Below, in pieces: positions 43,916 through 53,100 of a DNA stretch of 64,000 bases. How positions within the stretch are numbered: position 1 is the stretch's first letter; every line of letters begins with the position of its first letter. Both the position numbers and the translations under genes were made by a program. Below the pieces are notes generated by a model. The model searched no databases. It had not been told where the DNA came from and saw only the letters and a program-made list of their open reading frames with translations. The stretch is from Occallatibacter savannae. GTDB lineage: Bacteria > Acidobacteriota > Terriglobia > Terriglobales > Acidobacteriaceae. The stretch is from positions 1,302,001 to 1,366,000 of the forward strand of contig NZ_QFFY01000001.1 in the NCBI RefSeq assembly GCF_003131205.1. The letters run 5' to 3'.

Positions 43916-46900
43916 CTAGTACATGAACTTCAGCGCGAACTGCACCTGGCGCGGGGCTTGCGACGCCAGAATGTCGTTGAACGTCGGCGAGCTGATATCG
44001 CTGTCCGGCAGTCGGAAGTTTGTCCTGTTCAGAACGTTGAACAGCTCTGCGCGGAACTGGAACTGCTTCGACTCCGTAACCCTGAAATTCTTCAGTGCCG
44101 CGAAATCCCAGTCCGCATACGCTGGACCGATATTCACGTTGCGTCCCTCCGTGCCAAACTGCCCCGCGTTGGCATTCGGATCGAGCCGCTGGTACGCGCT
44201 CGCATTCAGCCACGCGCTCACTTTGCGAGGACCGTTGTTCGGATTGCCCACAAGGTTTGGCCGCTGAGCCGAGAAGCCCGTGATCTCCGGCGCGCTGCCC
44301 TGTGCCGAAACGTCATTCGAGTCGAACACCGTGAAAGGAGTACCGCTCATCAACGTCGCAATCCCGTCCAGGTGCCAGCCGCCGAACGCCGTCTCATACC
44401 AGTTCTGCCCCTGGTTCCAGAACGGAAGCGCCCACTCATAACTTGCAACGAATCGGTTGCGCGCGTCGAAGAGCGAAAGCCCCCGCTCCGCCCTTAGGTT
44501 GAATGGATTCTGGGCAAGATCGTTTTCGCCCGCAACCGGCTTTGCCGCCGAACCCGTGATGTTGAACGAGGAAACATCGTCGATCGTCTTCGACCACGTG
44601 TACGACAACAAGAACGACAGCCCGTGGCTGAACCGCTTCCGCATCGACGCCTCCATCGCGTTATAGGAGGAGTTTGCGATGCCTGCAATCTCGCCCGTCG
44701 ACGAGTACTTGCAGCTGCTCGGCGAATCCGCAAGCGTGCAGCCCGAGTAAAGCCTCCGCTGATCCGCGTTGCTCGAGTTTGAAATTGGCTGCCCCTTCAC
44801 CGTCCCCGGAACAAACACCGCCGGATTCGCTTCGATGAAGCGCGGCAGATGCGTGCCCTTCGTGCCGACATACCCGACTTCAAACAGCCAGTCGGAACCG
44901 AAAGAACGCTCCAGGTTCAGGTCCCAGTCTTCCGTATAAGGCAGCGTCAGGTTCGGTGCCAGCGTAAGGTTGGTAAGCGGCGTCGAGAACGTCCCCGGCG
45001 CAGGAGGATGGCCGTTGAACGGATCCGCAAAGTCCGGCAAGCTCACCTGCGGTGTACCGAGATAAGGTGGTGCGCTGATCGGCGACTGCAGCGGTCCGCC
45101 CTGCCCTGTGTAGTAAGGCTCGTAGAAGATGCCGAACGCCGAAGTCAGCAGCCACTTGCTGTCGTTCGTCGGCTGCCACGCGATTCCCACTCGCGGCGCA
45201 AACGCCTTCTTGTCCGTCGGGATCAGGCCTGCAGGAACGCCGTGATCGCCCGGATAGAGCAGCCCCGCAGGAGCCTTGGGAAGCACCTGCGACTGCTTGC
45301 CCGGCTCAAACAGCGTCATCCGGTTGTGGATCTCCGTGTACGGTTCCGGCAATTCGTAGCGCACACCGGCGTTGACAGTAAATCGCGGTGTCACCTTGTA
45401 GGTGTCCTGCACGTACAGGTTCGAGTTGTTCCCGCGAATCCCGCGCGAGAAGTCGCCGATGCCCTGCAGGAATACGACAGGCTGCCCCGTCAGGAAGCTC
45501 GCAAACGCATCCGTAACCGGGAACGGCACGAACACGAAGAACCCGTTCGTCGCAATGCCCTGCAGCACGTTGATGTACTGATGCTGGTATCCGCCCCCAA
45601 ACTTCAGTTCATGCTTGCCGCGAACCCAGCTCAGCGAACCCGAGTAGTCGAACACGTTCTCGTACGTATCCCGTGGTCCGGTGATCGGGTCGCCAACCGT
45701 CGCGTATCCGTTCACCTGAATAAACGGCGGTCCGGAAGCCAGTGCGAGACTCGGCGAGTATTGAAAACCGAGCGTCGATGGAGACTGATGATCCTCGCGC
45801 TCGCCGAACAGGAACTTGTTCCGCAGGAAGGAGAATCGCCCAATGCCGATCAGCGCCGGAGAAAACGTATGCGTCTCCTGCGCAACAAAGTTCTGCGCCC
45901 GCTGGTCCTCGCCCACTGGGAAACCAGGCACGCTCGCGCCTCCTGGCGAGAGCGGATCAACCTGCGACAGCTGATTGAACATGTAGCGGAAGTTCAGCGT
46001 ATCGTGTGGCGTCAGGTAGTGATCCACCTTGATCCCAAACTGGTCGGAATCATTCTTCAAAGTCTGTGTCGTCGACAGCAGGTTCGTACCTGCATTGGGC
46101 AGCGGAAAGAAGCTCAGCAGGTTCTTGGAGACAGGATTGATCTGATTCTGCGGCACCTGGTTGTTCGGGTAGGGTGCATTCGCAAACACGTTAAACAGCT
46201 GGTGCTGCGGATTGTTGCAGAACCCGGCCGTGAACCCCTCCGGGCACAGCTCGGAGAAGTCACCCCCACGCTGCTTCACTGATGGCACCGTCGTCAGAGC
46301 CGATTCTCCCTGGCGATTGCGGAAGCCCTCGTAAAACCCGAATACGAATGCCTTGTCCTTCTTGATCGGCGCGCCAACTGTGGCGCCAAACTGGTTCTGT
46401 TTCAAAGGCTCTTTCGTCTGCGCGAAGTAGTTGTTCGCATCCACCGCATCATTGCGCAGGAACTCCCACAGCGCGCCGTGTACTTGGTTCGTGCCCGACC
46501 GCGTAACCAGATTCGTAGTGGATCCCAGCGCGTTCCCGAACTCCGCATTCGCATTATGCGTAATGATGCGAAACTCGCTGATAGCATCCACCGTGGCTTC
46601 AACACAAAACCGCCGTCCACGCCATTGAAGTTGTTGGCGCCATCGATCAGAAAGTTGTTCGACTCAGGCCGCTGTCCGTTAACCGCATACCCCTGGCCAT
46701 TGCGCAGCGATCCGCCCGCTTCAGCAATCCCCGGAGTCAACGGAACGACTCCCGGTTGCAGCAGACCGAGCTGCGAGAAGTTACGCCCGTTCAGCGGCAG
46801 GTCCTCAAGTTCGCGCTGCTGCACGACTTTGCCCATGCTCGTCACGGTGGGCTCAATCAACTGCGCATCGGCGCTCACCTCAACCTGCTCAGTCTCTGCT

Positions 46901-47226
46901 CCCACGGCGAGACGCGGCGAAATCGAAGCAGTCTCGTTCACGTTCAGCGTGATCCCGTCCTGCACGTACTCTCGAAAGCCCTTCGCCGCGACCTGCAGAC
47001 GATAGTGACCAACTGGAAGTTCCAGAATCACGAAGCTGCCGTTGCGATCGGTGCTGGTTCCGCGCGTCAGACCGGTCTCCGTCTGCCGTGCCGTAATCAC
47101 AGCATCGCGAACAACAGCGCCGCTCGGATCCGTAACGGTTCCGCGGATATTGCCCGTAATCTGCTGCGCAGACAAACCGAGGGAAGCCAGCAGCAACAGT
47201 GCCGGCACACTGAGAAAGGACTTCAT
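43916..47226 (-). pseudogene. Oar-like TonB-dependent receptor, frameshifted
   Basis: The third large receptor, about 1103 residues if restored. The first frame starts at ATG 47226 with a signal peptide (LSVPALLLLASLGLSAQQ), then the carboxypeptidase-regulatory-like domain (GNIRGTVTDPSGAVVRDAV) and plug (EDLPLNGRNFSQLGLLQPG; NGQRPESNNFLIDGANN). At about 46590-46596 the text leaves frame after FVLKP, and the other frame resumes with VDAISEFRIITHNANAEFGN and runs through the barrel to 43916. Adding one C to the CC in the codon after Lys restores Pro-Thr-Val-Asp and a single frame. As with the alanyl-tRNA editing gene, one C is missing from a short C-run, so an error or a recent loss are both possible. 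A terminator follows the gene; the partner SDR gene lies 271 bases upstream. Confidence 0.87.
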
Positions 47227-47497
47227 ATACTCTTCGAGCCTCCAAAAGACTTACAACGCTGGTGTTCGGGTGACACCTGTTGATGTGCGATTTCACGATC
47301 CGTACTTCAGAGCAAGCGATTCAAGCACAGGACGCCGCGAACCGGACTAAACCGGAGTTCAGGAAGGTGAACTTTTGCGCGGGCTGCACGGTTGAACACT
47401 ACTTGTTGACGTGATGCACTGTCCTGCACCCGTCGATTGGCTGCTTACTCAGTCTTTGGATGGAGATTCGCTCTGCGGTCGGGAAAAGTCGACGCAG

Positions 47498-48265
47498 CTA
47501 ATCGAATTTCACTCCGGTCAGCTCGGCCAGTTTCTCGACGAGTTGATCCTGAAAGGACGGATCGGAAACATCAGGCGCAGGAGCCTGCACCTTGCGGTGA
47601 TACCAATATTTCCCGGTGACCGTCGCGGCCGGATCGTCGCTCACCGCGAGCCACGTCTGCGTCTGGTGTCCCATAGCGAGATCGTCTGTCGCGCTTGCTC
47701 CGCCCATCTTGGTCGGCACCCATCCCGGATCGACAGCATTGCTCAAGACGTCAGGCCAGCGCCGCGCCACCGCAAACGCGAGCGCCGTCACAAGAAGTTT
47801 GCTGTCGCAATAGGCCTGCGTCTGATCCCAGCGTCGCTCAACCCAGTCGACATCCCGCAGCGACGCGCTTCCGCTGCGATGCATGCCGCTGCTTAAGTAA
47901 ACCAGCCTGCGTGGCCGCTCGATCATCGCCGTCAGACTGTATGGAGCCAGAACATTCACGGCGAAAGTCTTCGCATGACCCTCAGGCGTGGCACTCCGAC
48001 TCGGGACGCGATAAACCCCTGCGTTATGGATAATCGCATCCATCCGGCCTGCAGCGTTGACCTGCTTCGCGACTTCGCGCGTCTCGGCAGCACTGCTCAG
48101 ATCTCCGTAGACGACGCCGAGCGATCGCGAAGCAAGTTCCGCAACCGCGCATGCGCGTTCCGTCGACCGCGCATGCAACAGCACCTCATGCCCCTCATCG
48201 AGCAGAGTCCGCGCTGCCGCATAACCAAGTCCATCCGTACTACCGGTGATGAAAACACGACTCAT
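47498..48265 (-). CDS. Short-chain dehydrogenase/reductase
   Basis: A 255-residue SDR enzyme with a complete active site. The cofactor motif is TGSTDGLGYA at about 7-16, NAG is present in IIHNAGVYR, the serine lies in LVYLSSGMHRSG and the catalytic pair is YCDSK. The text after the catalytic pair (DVDWVERRWDQTQAY; DPGWVPTKMGG) resembles retinol dehydrogenase/WW-domain oxidoreductase-like bacterial SDRs. The ATG at 48265 fits. It lies upstream of the third TonB receptor gene in the same direction and downstream of the ADOP permease gene, but no shared function is evident. Substrate unknown. Confidence 0.9.
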   Translation of the reverse strand: MSRVFITGSTDGLGYAAARTLLDEGHEVLLHARSTERACAVAELASRSLGVVYGDLSSAAETREVAKQVNAAGRMDAIIHNAGVYRVPSRSATPEGHAKTFAVNVLAPYSLTAMIERPRRLVYLSSGMHRSGSASLRDVDWVERRWDQTQAYCDSKLLVTALAFAVARRWPDVLSNAVDPGWVPTKMGGASATDDLAMGHQTQTWLAVSDDPAATVTGKYWYHRKVQAPAPDVSDPSFQDQLVEKLAELTGVKFD

Positions 48266-48321
48266 CGTATGGCTATGCTAAACCCCTCTCTATACAGACC
48301 TGACTTAGGCGGACCTTCGCA

Positions 48322-50772
48322 TCAGTCCGTTCGCAGCGCCTCAATCGGATCCACCTGCGTGGCGCGAAGCGCCGGCAGAAACATCGCCGCCAGCGAAACC
48401 ACAACTAGAAGAATCGCCGCAAGTCCAAACACGATCGGATCAAAAGCCCGGATCGGGAACGGCGAGTTCTTCACCATCACGCGCGTAAACGCAATCGCCG
48501 CAGGCTCCGCAAGAGCGATCCCGCAGACCAATCCGATGCCGATCTGTCTTGCACCGCGCACAATGATCGACCGGAAGATTACGTTCCGGCTCGCCCCGAG
48601 CACCATCTTCACCCCGAATTCCCGCGTGCGCTGATTCACCGCAAACGACAACACGCCGTACACGCCTGTAACAGCCAGCATCACCGCGATCGATGCCATC
48701 ACCAGCACAATACGCGCCAGCGAGCGCAGTGCCTCGGCACTCTGTTCCAGCGACTCCCAGATCGTCTGCGGAGTGTTCATCTGCGTGGGATCGACGGCTT
48801 TCACCGCATTTCTAACCGCGACCTCCGCATTCGACGCGTTCCCGGTGAAACGAACATAGAGCTCTCCCTCAAGCGAGTCCGGATCACGCAGCCAATACAA
48901 GCGAGGTCCATCCAGAACGCCGAACCGCTCCGACCGAGTATCCGCCGCAACGCCAACGATCGTCAGTTGTCTGCCGTTCGGAGCAACGACCACCTTCCCG
49001 ATCGGATTCTCCACCGGCCAGAACTCCTTCGCGAAAGCCTGCGACACCACAGCAACCGACGATGCGCCTCCGCCCGCCAAGTCGGATACCGCGAACGCCC
49101 GCCCATTTACCATGCGAACGCCAAAGGTCGAAAAGAAGTCCTTCGATACAACATCGAGGGACGCAGGCCTTCCCTGCCCTGCCGTCTGTCCGGGAACTCG
49201 AATCTCTGCCGGAGGCGTCTGCCGGAACGGTCGCAGCGTAGCATACGCAAACGACTGCACATTCGGCAGTGCCGCAATGCGCGTTTCCACCGAACGGTAG
49301 AAATCGAGAGCCTTCGCCTTATCCTGAGTCGTATCGACATTCAGCGAGACCGACATCGTATGCCGCGTCTCGAATCCCGGATCCATCGCCGTAACCATGC
49401 CCGGCAGCCGCGCAAACAGAACCGCCGCGGCCAGCAGCACGAAGCTCATGGCAACCTGCGCAATGATCAGGGTGTTCGTCGTTCGCGACCGCACCGTCGC
49501 CGCGCCCTCGCGCCCCTTCAGCGCCGTCAGTAGGTCCAGCTTCCACGCCGCATGCAGCGGAGCCAGAGAGGACACCACCGTGGCAATCAAAATCAGCGCC
49601 GCCGTAAAACCGAACACCCGCCAGTCCGGATGCATCTGCGGCACCGCTCCAGATTCCTCCGGGTTGATCGCGTTCATGATGATCTGCGGCACCCGATACG
49701 CCACCGCCACACTCAGCGTCCCAGCCACCAGCGCCATCAGCAGGCTCTCGAGCAGCAGCATGCGCGTAAGCCGTGCGCGTCCCACACCGAGCGCAAGCCT
49801 GATCGCAATCTCACCTCGCCTCACCACCGCCTTCGATAGAAACAGCATCGTCACGTTGCTGCACGCCAGCAACAGCACCAGCGACAGTGGACCAAGCACC
49901 AGAGTCATCATTGCAACCGCATTGTGATGAAACGACGGATTCTCGATGATCGACCCGTTCGTCAGCACAATCGACGTTCTGCGGTTGAACGCCGACACCT
50001 TGCGCTGAAGATACGCGCGATCCTGCCGCCGCATGATGGTCTCGAGTTCAGCCCTTGCGTCCACCTTCGAGAACCCCGGCCTCAGTCGCCCTGACACCTG
50101 CAGCCACGGCATGTCAGGACTGGTCAGCAGATTGTGGCTCCGGTCCAGCAGTGGCTGCGAAGTATACGGGACGAAGACACCCCCCGCGAGATAGTTCGCT
50201 GCATCCGCCGACACCACTCCCACCACCTCAAATGGAAGCCCGTTCAAGTGGATCACCTTGCCGACGATGTGCGGATCCGCGCCAAATTTCGATCGCCAGA
50301 AAGCATCGCTCAGCACCAGCACCTGTGCTCCCGCATCACGCTTGCACTCATGAGAGGTGAAAAACCTGCCCATCTGCGGCTGATCGAATCCGACCACATG
50401 AAAGTAACTGCAATCCACCAGCACCGTGCCCACCCACTTTGGTCCCTGCTCCAGAACCGCCCCGGAAGGCTGCCACGCCGCTACTTCCTCCAGCGCATGA
50501 GACTGCGCACGGATCGCATCGTAGTCCTCAGTCGTAAACGTGGAGTACTGCGCCGACCCGCTGAACCATCCGTCGTACCTTGGGTAAGCCTGCAAAAAGC
50601 TCCCGGGATCCTTCCCCGTAGGTGAAGACAGCAGCAGCGCATTCAGCAGCGTGAACACGCCCGCGTTCAGCCCGATCCCGAGCGTCAGGGCGACAACCGC
50701 GATGATCGAGAGAAAAGGCGAGCGGCGCACGGACCGCACGCTATAGAGCAGGTCTTGCCGGTTGATCCACAT
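48322..50772 (-). CDS. ADOP/MacB-type ABC transporter permease
   Basis: An 816-residue permease of the acidobacterial duplicated orphan permease (ADOP) type, related to MacB. The N-terminal helix (SPFLSIIAVVALTLGIGLNAGVFTLLNALLL) is followed by a large periplasmic MacB-core domain, a FtsX-like block of three helices (VLGPLSLVLLLACSNVTMLFLSKAV; RLALGVGRARLTRMLLLESLLMALVAG), a second periplasmic domain and a second FtsX-like block near the end (LVVVSLAAMFLPALRATQVDPIEALRTD). There is no ATPase domain and no ATPase gene next to it, as is usual for ADOP proteins. ATG at 50772 is used because the longer frame (to 50841) overlaps the region before proC and adds only a charged tail. ADOP genes are typical of Acidobacteria. 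Substrate unknown. Confidence 0.92.
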   Translation of the reverse strand: MWINRQDLLYSVRSVRRSPFLSIIAVVALTLGIGLNAGVFTLLNALLLSSPTGKDPGSFLQAYPRYDGWFSGSAQYSTFTTEDYDAIRAQSHALEEVAAWQPSGAVLEQGPKWVGTVLVDCSYFHVVGFDQPQMGRFFTSHECKRDAGAQVLVLSDAFWRSKFGADPHIVGKVIHLNGLPFEVVGVVSADAANYLAGGVFVPYTSQPLLDRSHNLLTSPDMPWLQVSGRLRPGFSKVDARAELETIMRRQDRAYLQRKVSAFNRRTSIVLTNGSIIENPSFHHNAVAMMTLVLGPLSLVLLLACSNVTMLFLSKAVVRRGEIAIRLALGVGRARLTRMLLLESLLMALVAGTLSVAVAYRVPQIIMNAINPEESGAVPQMHPDWRVFGFTAALILIATVVSSLAPLHAAWKLDLLTALKGREGAATVRSRTTNTLIIAQVAMSFVLLAAAVLFARLPGMVTAMDPGFETRHTMSVSLNVDTTQDKAKALDFYRSVETRIAALPNVQSFAYATLRPFRQTPPAEIRVPGQTAGQGRPASLDVVSKDFFSTFGVRMVNGRAFAVSDLAGGGASSVAVVSQAFAKEFWPVENPIGKVVVAPNGRQLTIVGVAADTRSERFGVLDGPRLYWLRDPDSLEGELYVRFTGNASNAEVAVRNAVKAVDPTQMNTPQTIWESLEQSAEALRSLARIVLVMASIAVMLAVTGVYGVLSFAVNQRTREFGVKMVLGASRNVIFRSIIVRGARQIGIGLVCGIALAEPAAIAFTRVMVKNSPFPIRAFDPIVFGLAAILLVVVSLAAMFLPALRATQVDPIEALRTD

Positions 50773-50893
50773 TCGAGCGCTCCCCCGACGAAATGCAAGA
50801 CGAACAGGTCTCAAAATCCCAAAGAACCTGCCCTCTGGCAAACACAGCAGTTATTCTGATGACGTACCAACACCTCGTTCATTAAGGAACAAC

Positions 50894-51748
50894 ATGGCTG
50901 AGATAGCCGTCGAGTCCACGCAGGCGCCCGTTCAGATCCCTGACCTCCACGTAGCCGTCCTCGGCGCCGGCAAAATGGGTGGCATCCTGCTGCAGGCCTT
51001 CCTCAAGCAGAACCTCTTCGCAGCGGAAAACGTCCACGCCACCGTAGCTCACGCGGAGAAAGCCCTCTCCCGCGCCGCGCAGTGGGGCGTCGACGTCGGC
51101 ACCGATAACCTTGCCGCCGCGCGCCAGGCCGACTTTATCCTCCTCGGCGTCAAGCCCTTCCAGGTCCCCGACCTCATCGCAGAAATCAAGCCGGCCCTCA
51201 CGCCGGCCAAGACCATCGTCTCCTTCGCCGCGTCCGTAAAGACCCGCGCCATTGAAGAAGCCGCCGGTATGGAGATCGCCGTCATCCGTGCCATGCCCAA
51301 CACCCCCTCCGCCCTTGGCGCTGGCGTCGCCGGTCTCTGCCGCGGACGCTTCGTCAAACCCGAGCAGATGGAACTTGCCCAGCGCATCTTCGAGACCGTC
51401 GGCCGCTCCGTCATCGTCGACGAAAAGCACATGGACGCGGTCACCGGCCTCTCCGCCTCCGGCCCAGCCTACGTCTACATCATCATTGAGGCCCTCGCCG
51501 AGGCCGGCGTCAAAGTCGGTCTCCCCCGCGACACCGCCACGCAGCTCGCCGCCCAAACTGTCTTCGGCGCCGGAAAGATGGTCCTCGAAACCGGCTACCA
51601 CCCCGCGCTCCTCAAAGACGAAGTCACCACCCCCGCCGGCTGCACCATCGACGGCATCCTCGAACTCGAAGAAGGCGGCCTCCGCGTCACCCTTATCAAA
51701 GCCGTAATGCGCGCCACCCAAAGAGCCAAAGAACTAGCCGCCGGCTAA
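50894..51748 (+). CDS. proC: Pyrroline-5-carboxylate reductase
   Basis: A 284-residue enzyme that makes L-proline from 1-pyrroline-5-carboxylate with NAD(P)H. The Rossmann motif VLGAGKMGG is at 22-30. The family signature near the C-terminus is present (LLKDEVTTPAGCTIDGILELE), as are IRAMPNTPSALGAGVAGL and GLSASGPAYVYIIIEAL. The ATG at 50894 follows AAGGAAC and is preferred over upstream codons of the same open frame. The divergent ADOP gene starts 121 bases away. It is not linked with other proline genes. The stop is followed by a family A repeat. Confidence 0.95.
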   Translation: MAEIAVESTQAPVQIPDLHVAVLGAGKMGGILLQAFLKQNLFAAENVHATVAHAEKALSRAAQWGVDVGTDNLAAARQADFILLGVKPFQVPDLIAEIKPALTPAKTIVSFAASVKTRAIEEAAGMEIAVIRAMPNTPSALGAGVAGLCRGRFVKPEQMELAQRIFETVGRSVIVDEKHMDAVTGLSASGPAYVYIIIEALAEAGVKVGLPRDTATQLAAQTVFGAGKMVLETGYHPALLKDEVTTPAGCTIDGILELEEGGLRVTLIKAVMRATQRAKELAAG

Positions 51749-51761
51749 GGCAGAAACATTC

Positions 51762-51820
51762 GGGTGCCCCAGAGCCTGCCCTGAGCTACGTCGAAGGGTC
51801 TCGGATTCTGAGACCTGGGA
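51762..51820. repeat. Family A hairpin repeat carrying an inserted element
   Basis: GGTGCCCCAG is interrupted by CCTGCCCTGAGCTACGTCGA (51775-51794) before GTCTC...GAGACCTGGGA. Without the element the arms would be CCCAGGTCTC/GAGACCTGGG, a perfect 10-bp stem. The insertion point matches that at 33768. Confidence 0.8.
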
Positions 51821-51851
51821 TCCATCAACTCTCGACTGCTAATCTTCCTCT

Positions 51852-52949
51852 TTGCCCCTCGAACGCCCAACCTGGCTCCCCTCCTTCATCCCCGAGCTTC
51901 AGGGGCTGCGCGGCATCGCCGTCCTCGCAGTCGTTTTCTACCACTGCCATCCCCGCTTCGAACACACCTTCCTCTACAAGCCCTCGCTCTGGGGCTGGGC
52001 CGGCGTCAACCTCTTCTTCGTCCTCTCCGGATTTCTCATTACATCCATCCTCCTCGAATCCCGACACCAGCCCCACTACTTCCGCAACTTCTACGCCCGC
52101 CGCGCTCTCCGCATCTGGCCCGTGTACCTCCTCGTGCTCATCGTCTGCTATCTCAACGCTCCCTGGTTCATCGGCCTGCCCGTCCTAGAAGCCTTCCGAA
52201 CCGCACCCTGGTGGGCATACATTCTCTTCCTCCAAAATCTCTTCCACATCGCGTTGCCGCCCGCCATCGGACCCACATGGTCGCTCGCAATCGAAGAGCA
52301 GTATTACTTCCTCTGGGCTCCCGTCGTCCGCGTCTTCCGCGCCCCCTGGATGCTCGCCGCACTCCTCATCTTCTTCCTCATCGCCGCCCCCATCTTTCGC
52401 CTCACGCACCACTCGTGGATCACTCCCACCCACACCCTCACCCACATCGACGGCATCGCCATGGGCAGCCTCCTCGCTCTCAGCCTCTACATGCTTCCGC
52501 TCAGCCGCCGTACCTGGCTTGCCATTGGCCTCATCGCCATGCCGATCGGATTCCTCTGCGCAGGTACCATCGCCGGCGGCACAGCATTTCTGGACTCCGC
52601 TCTCACAACACTCTTCGGCGGCGCGGTTCTCTCCTCGATCGCATCGACGGGATTCCGGGGACCAATCCACTCCGCATTACGTTGTGGCCCCCTCGCCTAC
52701 TACGGCAAGATCAGCTACGGCCTCTACATGACCCACATCGCCACCTTCGTCTACTTCGGATGGGTCGACTCCCGCCTCAATTCCTACGGCATCCCCGGCA
52801 ACCTCGCCGTCATCGCCTTCCGCCTCGCAGCTACCACCCTTGTCGCCACCATACTCTGGTACGGCTTCGAGTCGCGCATCCTGAGACTTAAGCGCCACTT
52901 CCACCCCCCCGCCAAAGAACAGCAAAAACAACAGACCTTCTCCCTCTAA
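51852..52949 (+). CDS. Membrane acyltransferase (OafA/YrhL, Acyl_transf_3 family)
   Basis: A 365-residue integral membrane protein with about 10 helices that probably transfers an acyl group to a surface sugar or similar acceptor. The opening LQGLRGIAVLAVVFYHCHPRF holds the conserved His of the family; LFFVLSGFLITSILL and GPTWSLAIEEQYYFLWAPVV are further signatures. The start is uncertain: TTG at 51852 has no good ribosome binding site but precedes the fold by only 17 residues. The acyl donor and acceptor are unknown; no polysaccharide genes are adjacent. It is 103 bases after the proC stop codon in the same direction, with a repeat between them. Confidence 0.87.
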   Translation: MPLERPTWLPSFIPELQGLRGIAVLAVVFYHCHPRFEHTFLYKPSLWGWAGVNLFFVLSGFLITSILLESRHQPHYFRNFYARRALRIWPVYLLVLIVCYLNAPWFIGLPVLEAFRTAPWWAYILFLQNLFHIALPPAIGPTWSLAIEEQYYFLWAPVVRVFRAPWMLAALLIFFLIAAPIFRLTHHSWITPTHTLTHIDGIAMGSLLALSLYMLPLSRRTWLAIGLIAMPIGFLCAGTIAGGTAFLDSALTTLFGGAVLSSIASTGFRGPIHSALRCGPLAYYGKISYGLYMTHIATFVYFGWVDSRLNSYGIPGNLAVIAFRLAATTLVATILWYGFESRILRLKRHFHPPAKEQQKQQTFSL

Positions 52950-53023
52950 GACTCAAGGCCTGAAGGGAGCGCCATCAGCTGCATCAAAGGCGTGCTTGCA
53001 GCGCCGTAGCTTCAGCGCAGGCG

Positions 53024-53037
53024 TGACATCAGTCACC
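53024..53037. promoter_or_regulatory. Palindrome GTGAC-ATCA-GTCAC upstream of xfp
   Basis: A perfect 5-bp inverted repeat with a 4-base spacer, 64 bases before the phosphoketolase start codon. The form resembles regulator half-sites of the Crp/Fnr type, but no regulator can be assigned. Confidence 0.3.
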
Positions 53038-53100
53038 CCGCCTTTAACATTCCGCTGCTAGCCTGAACCTGTCAGAACACTTCCCTACGAGGTACCCCCA

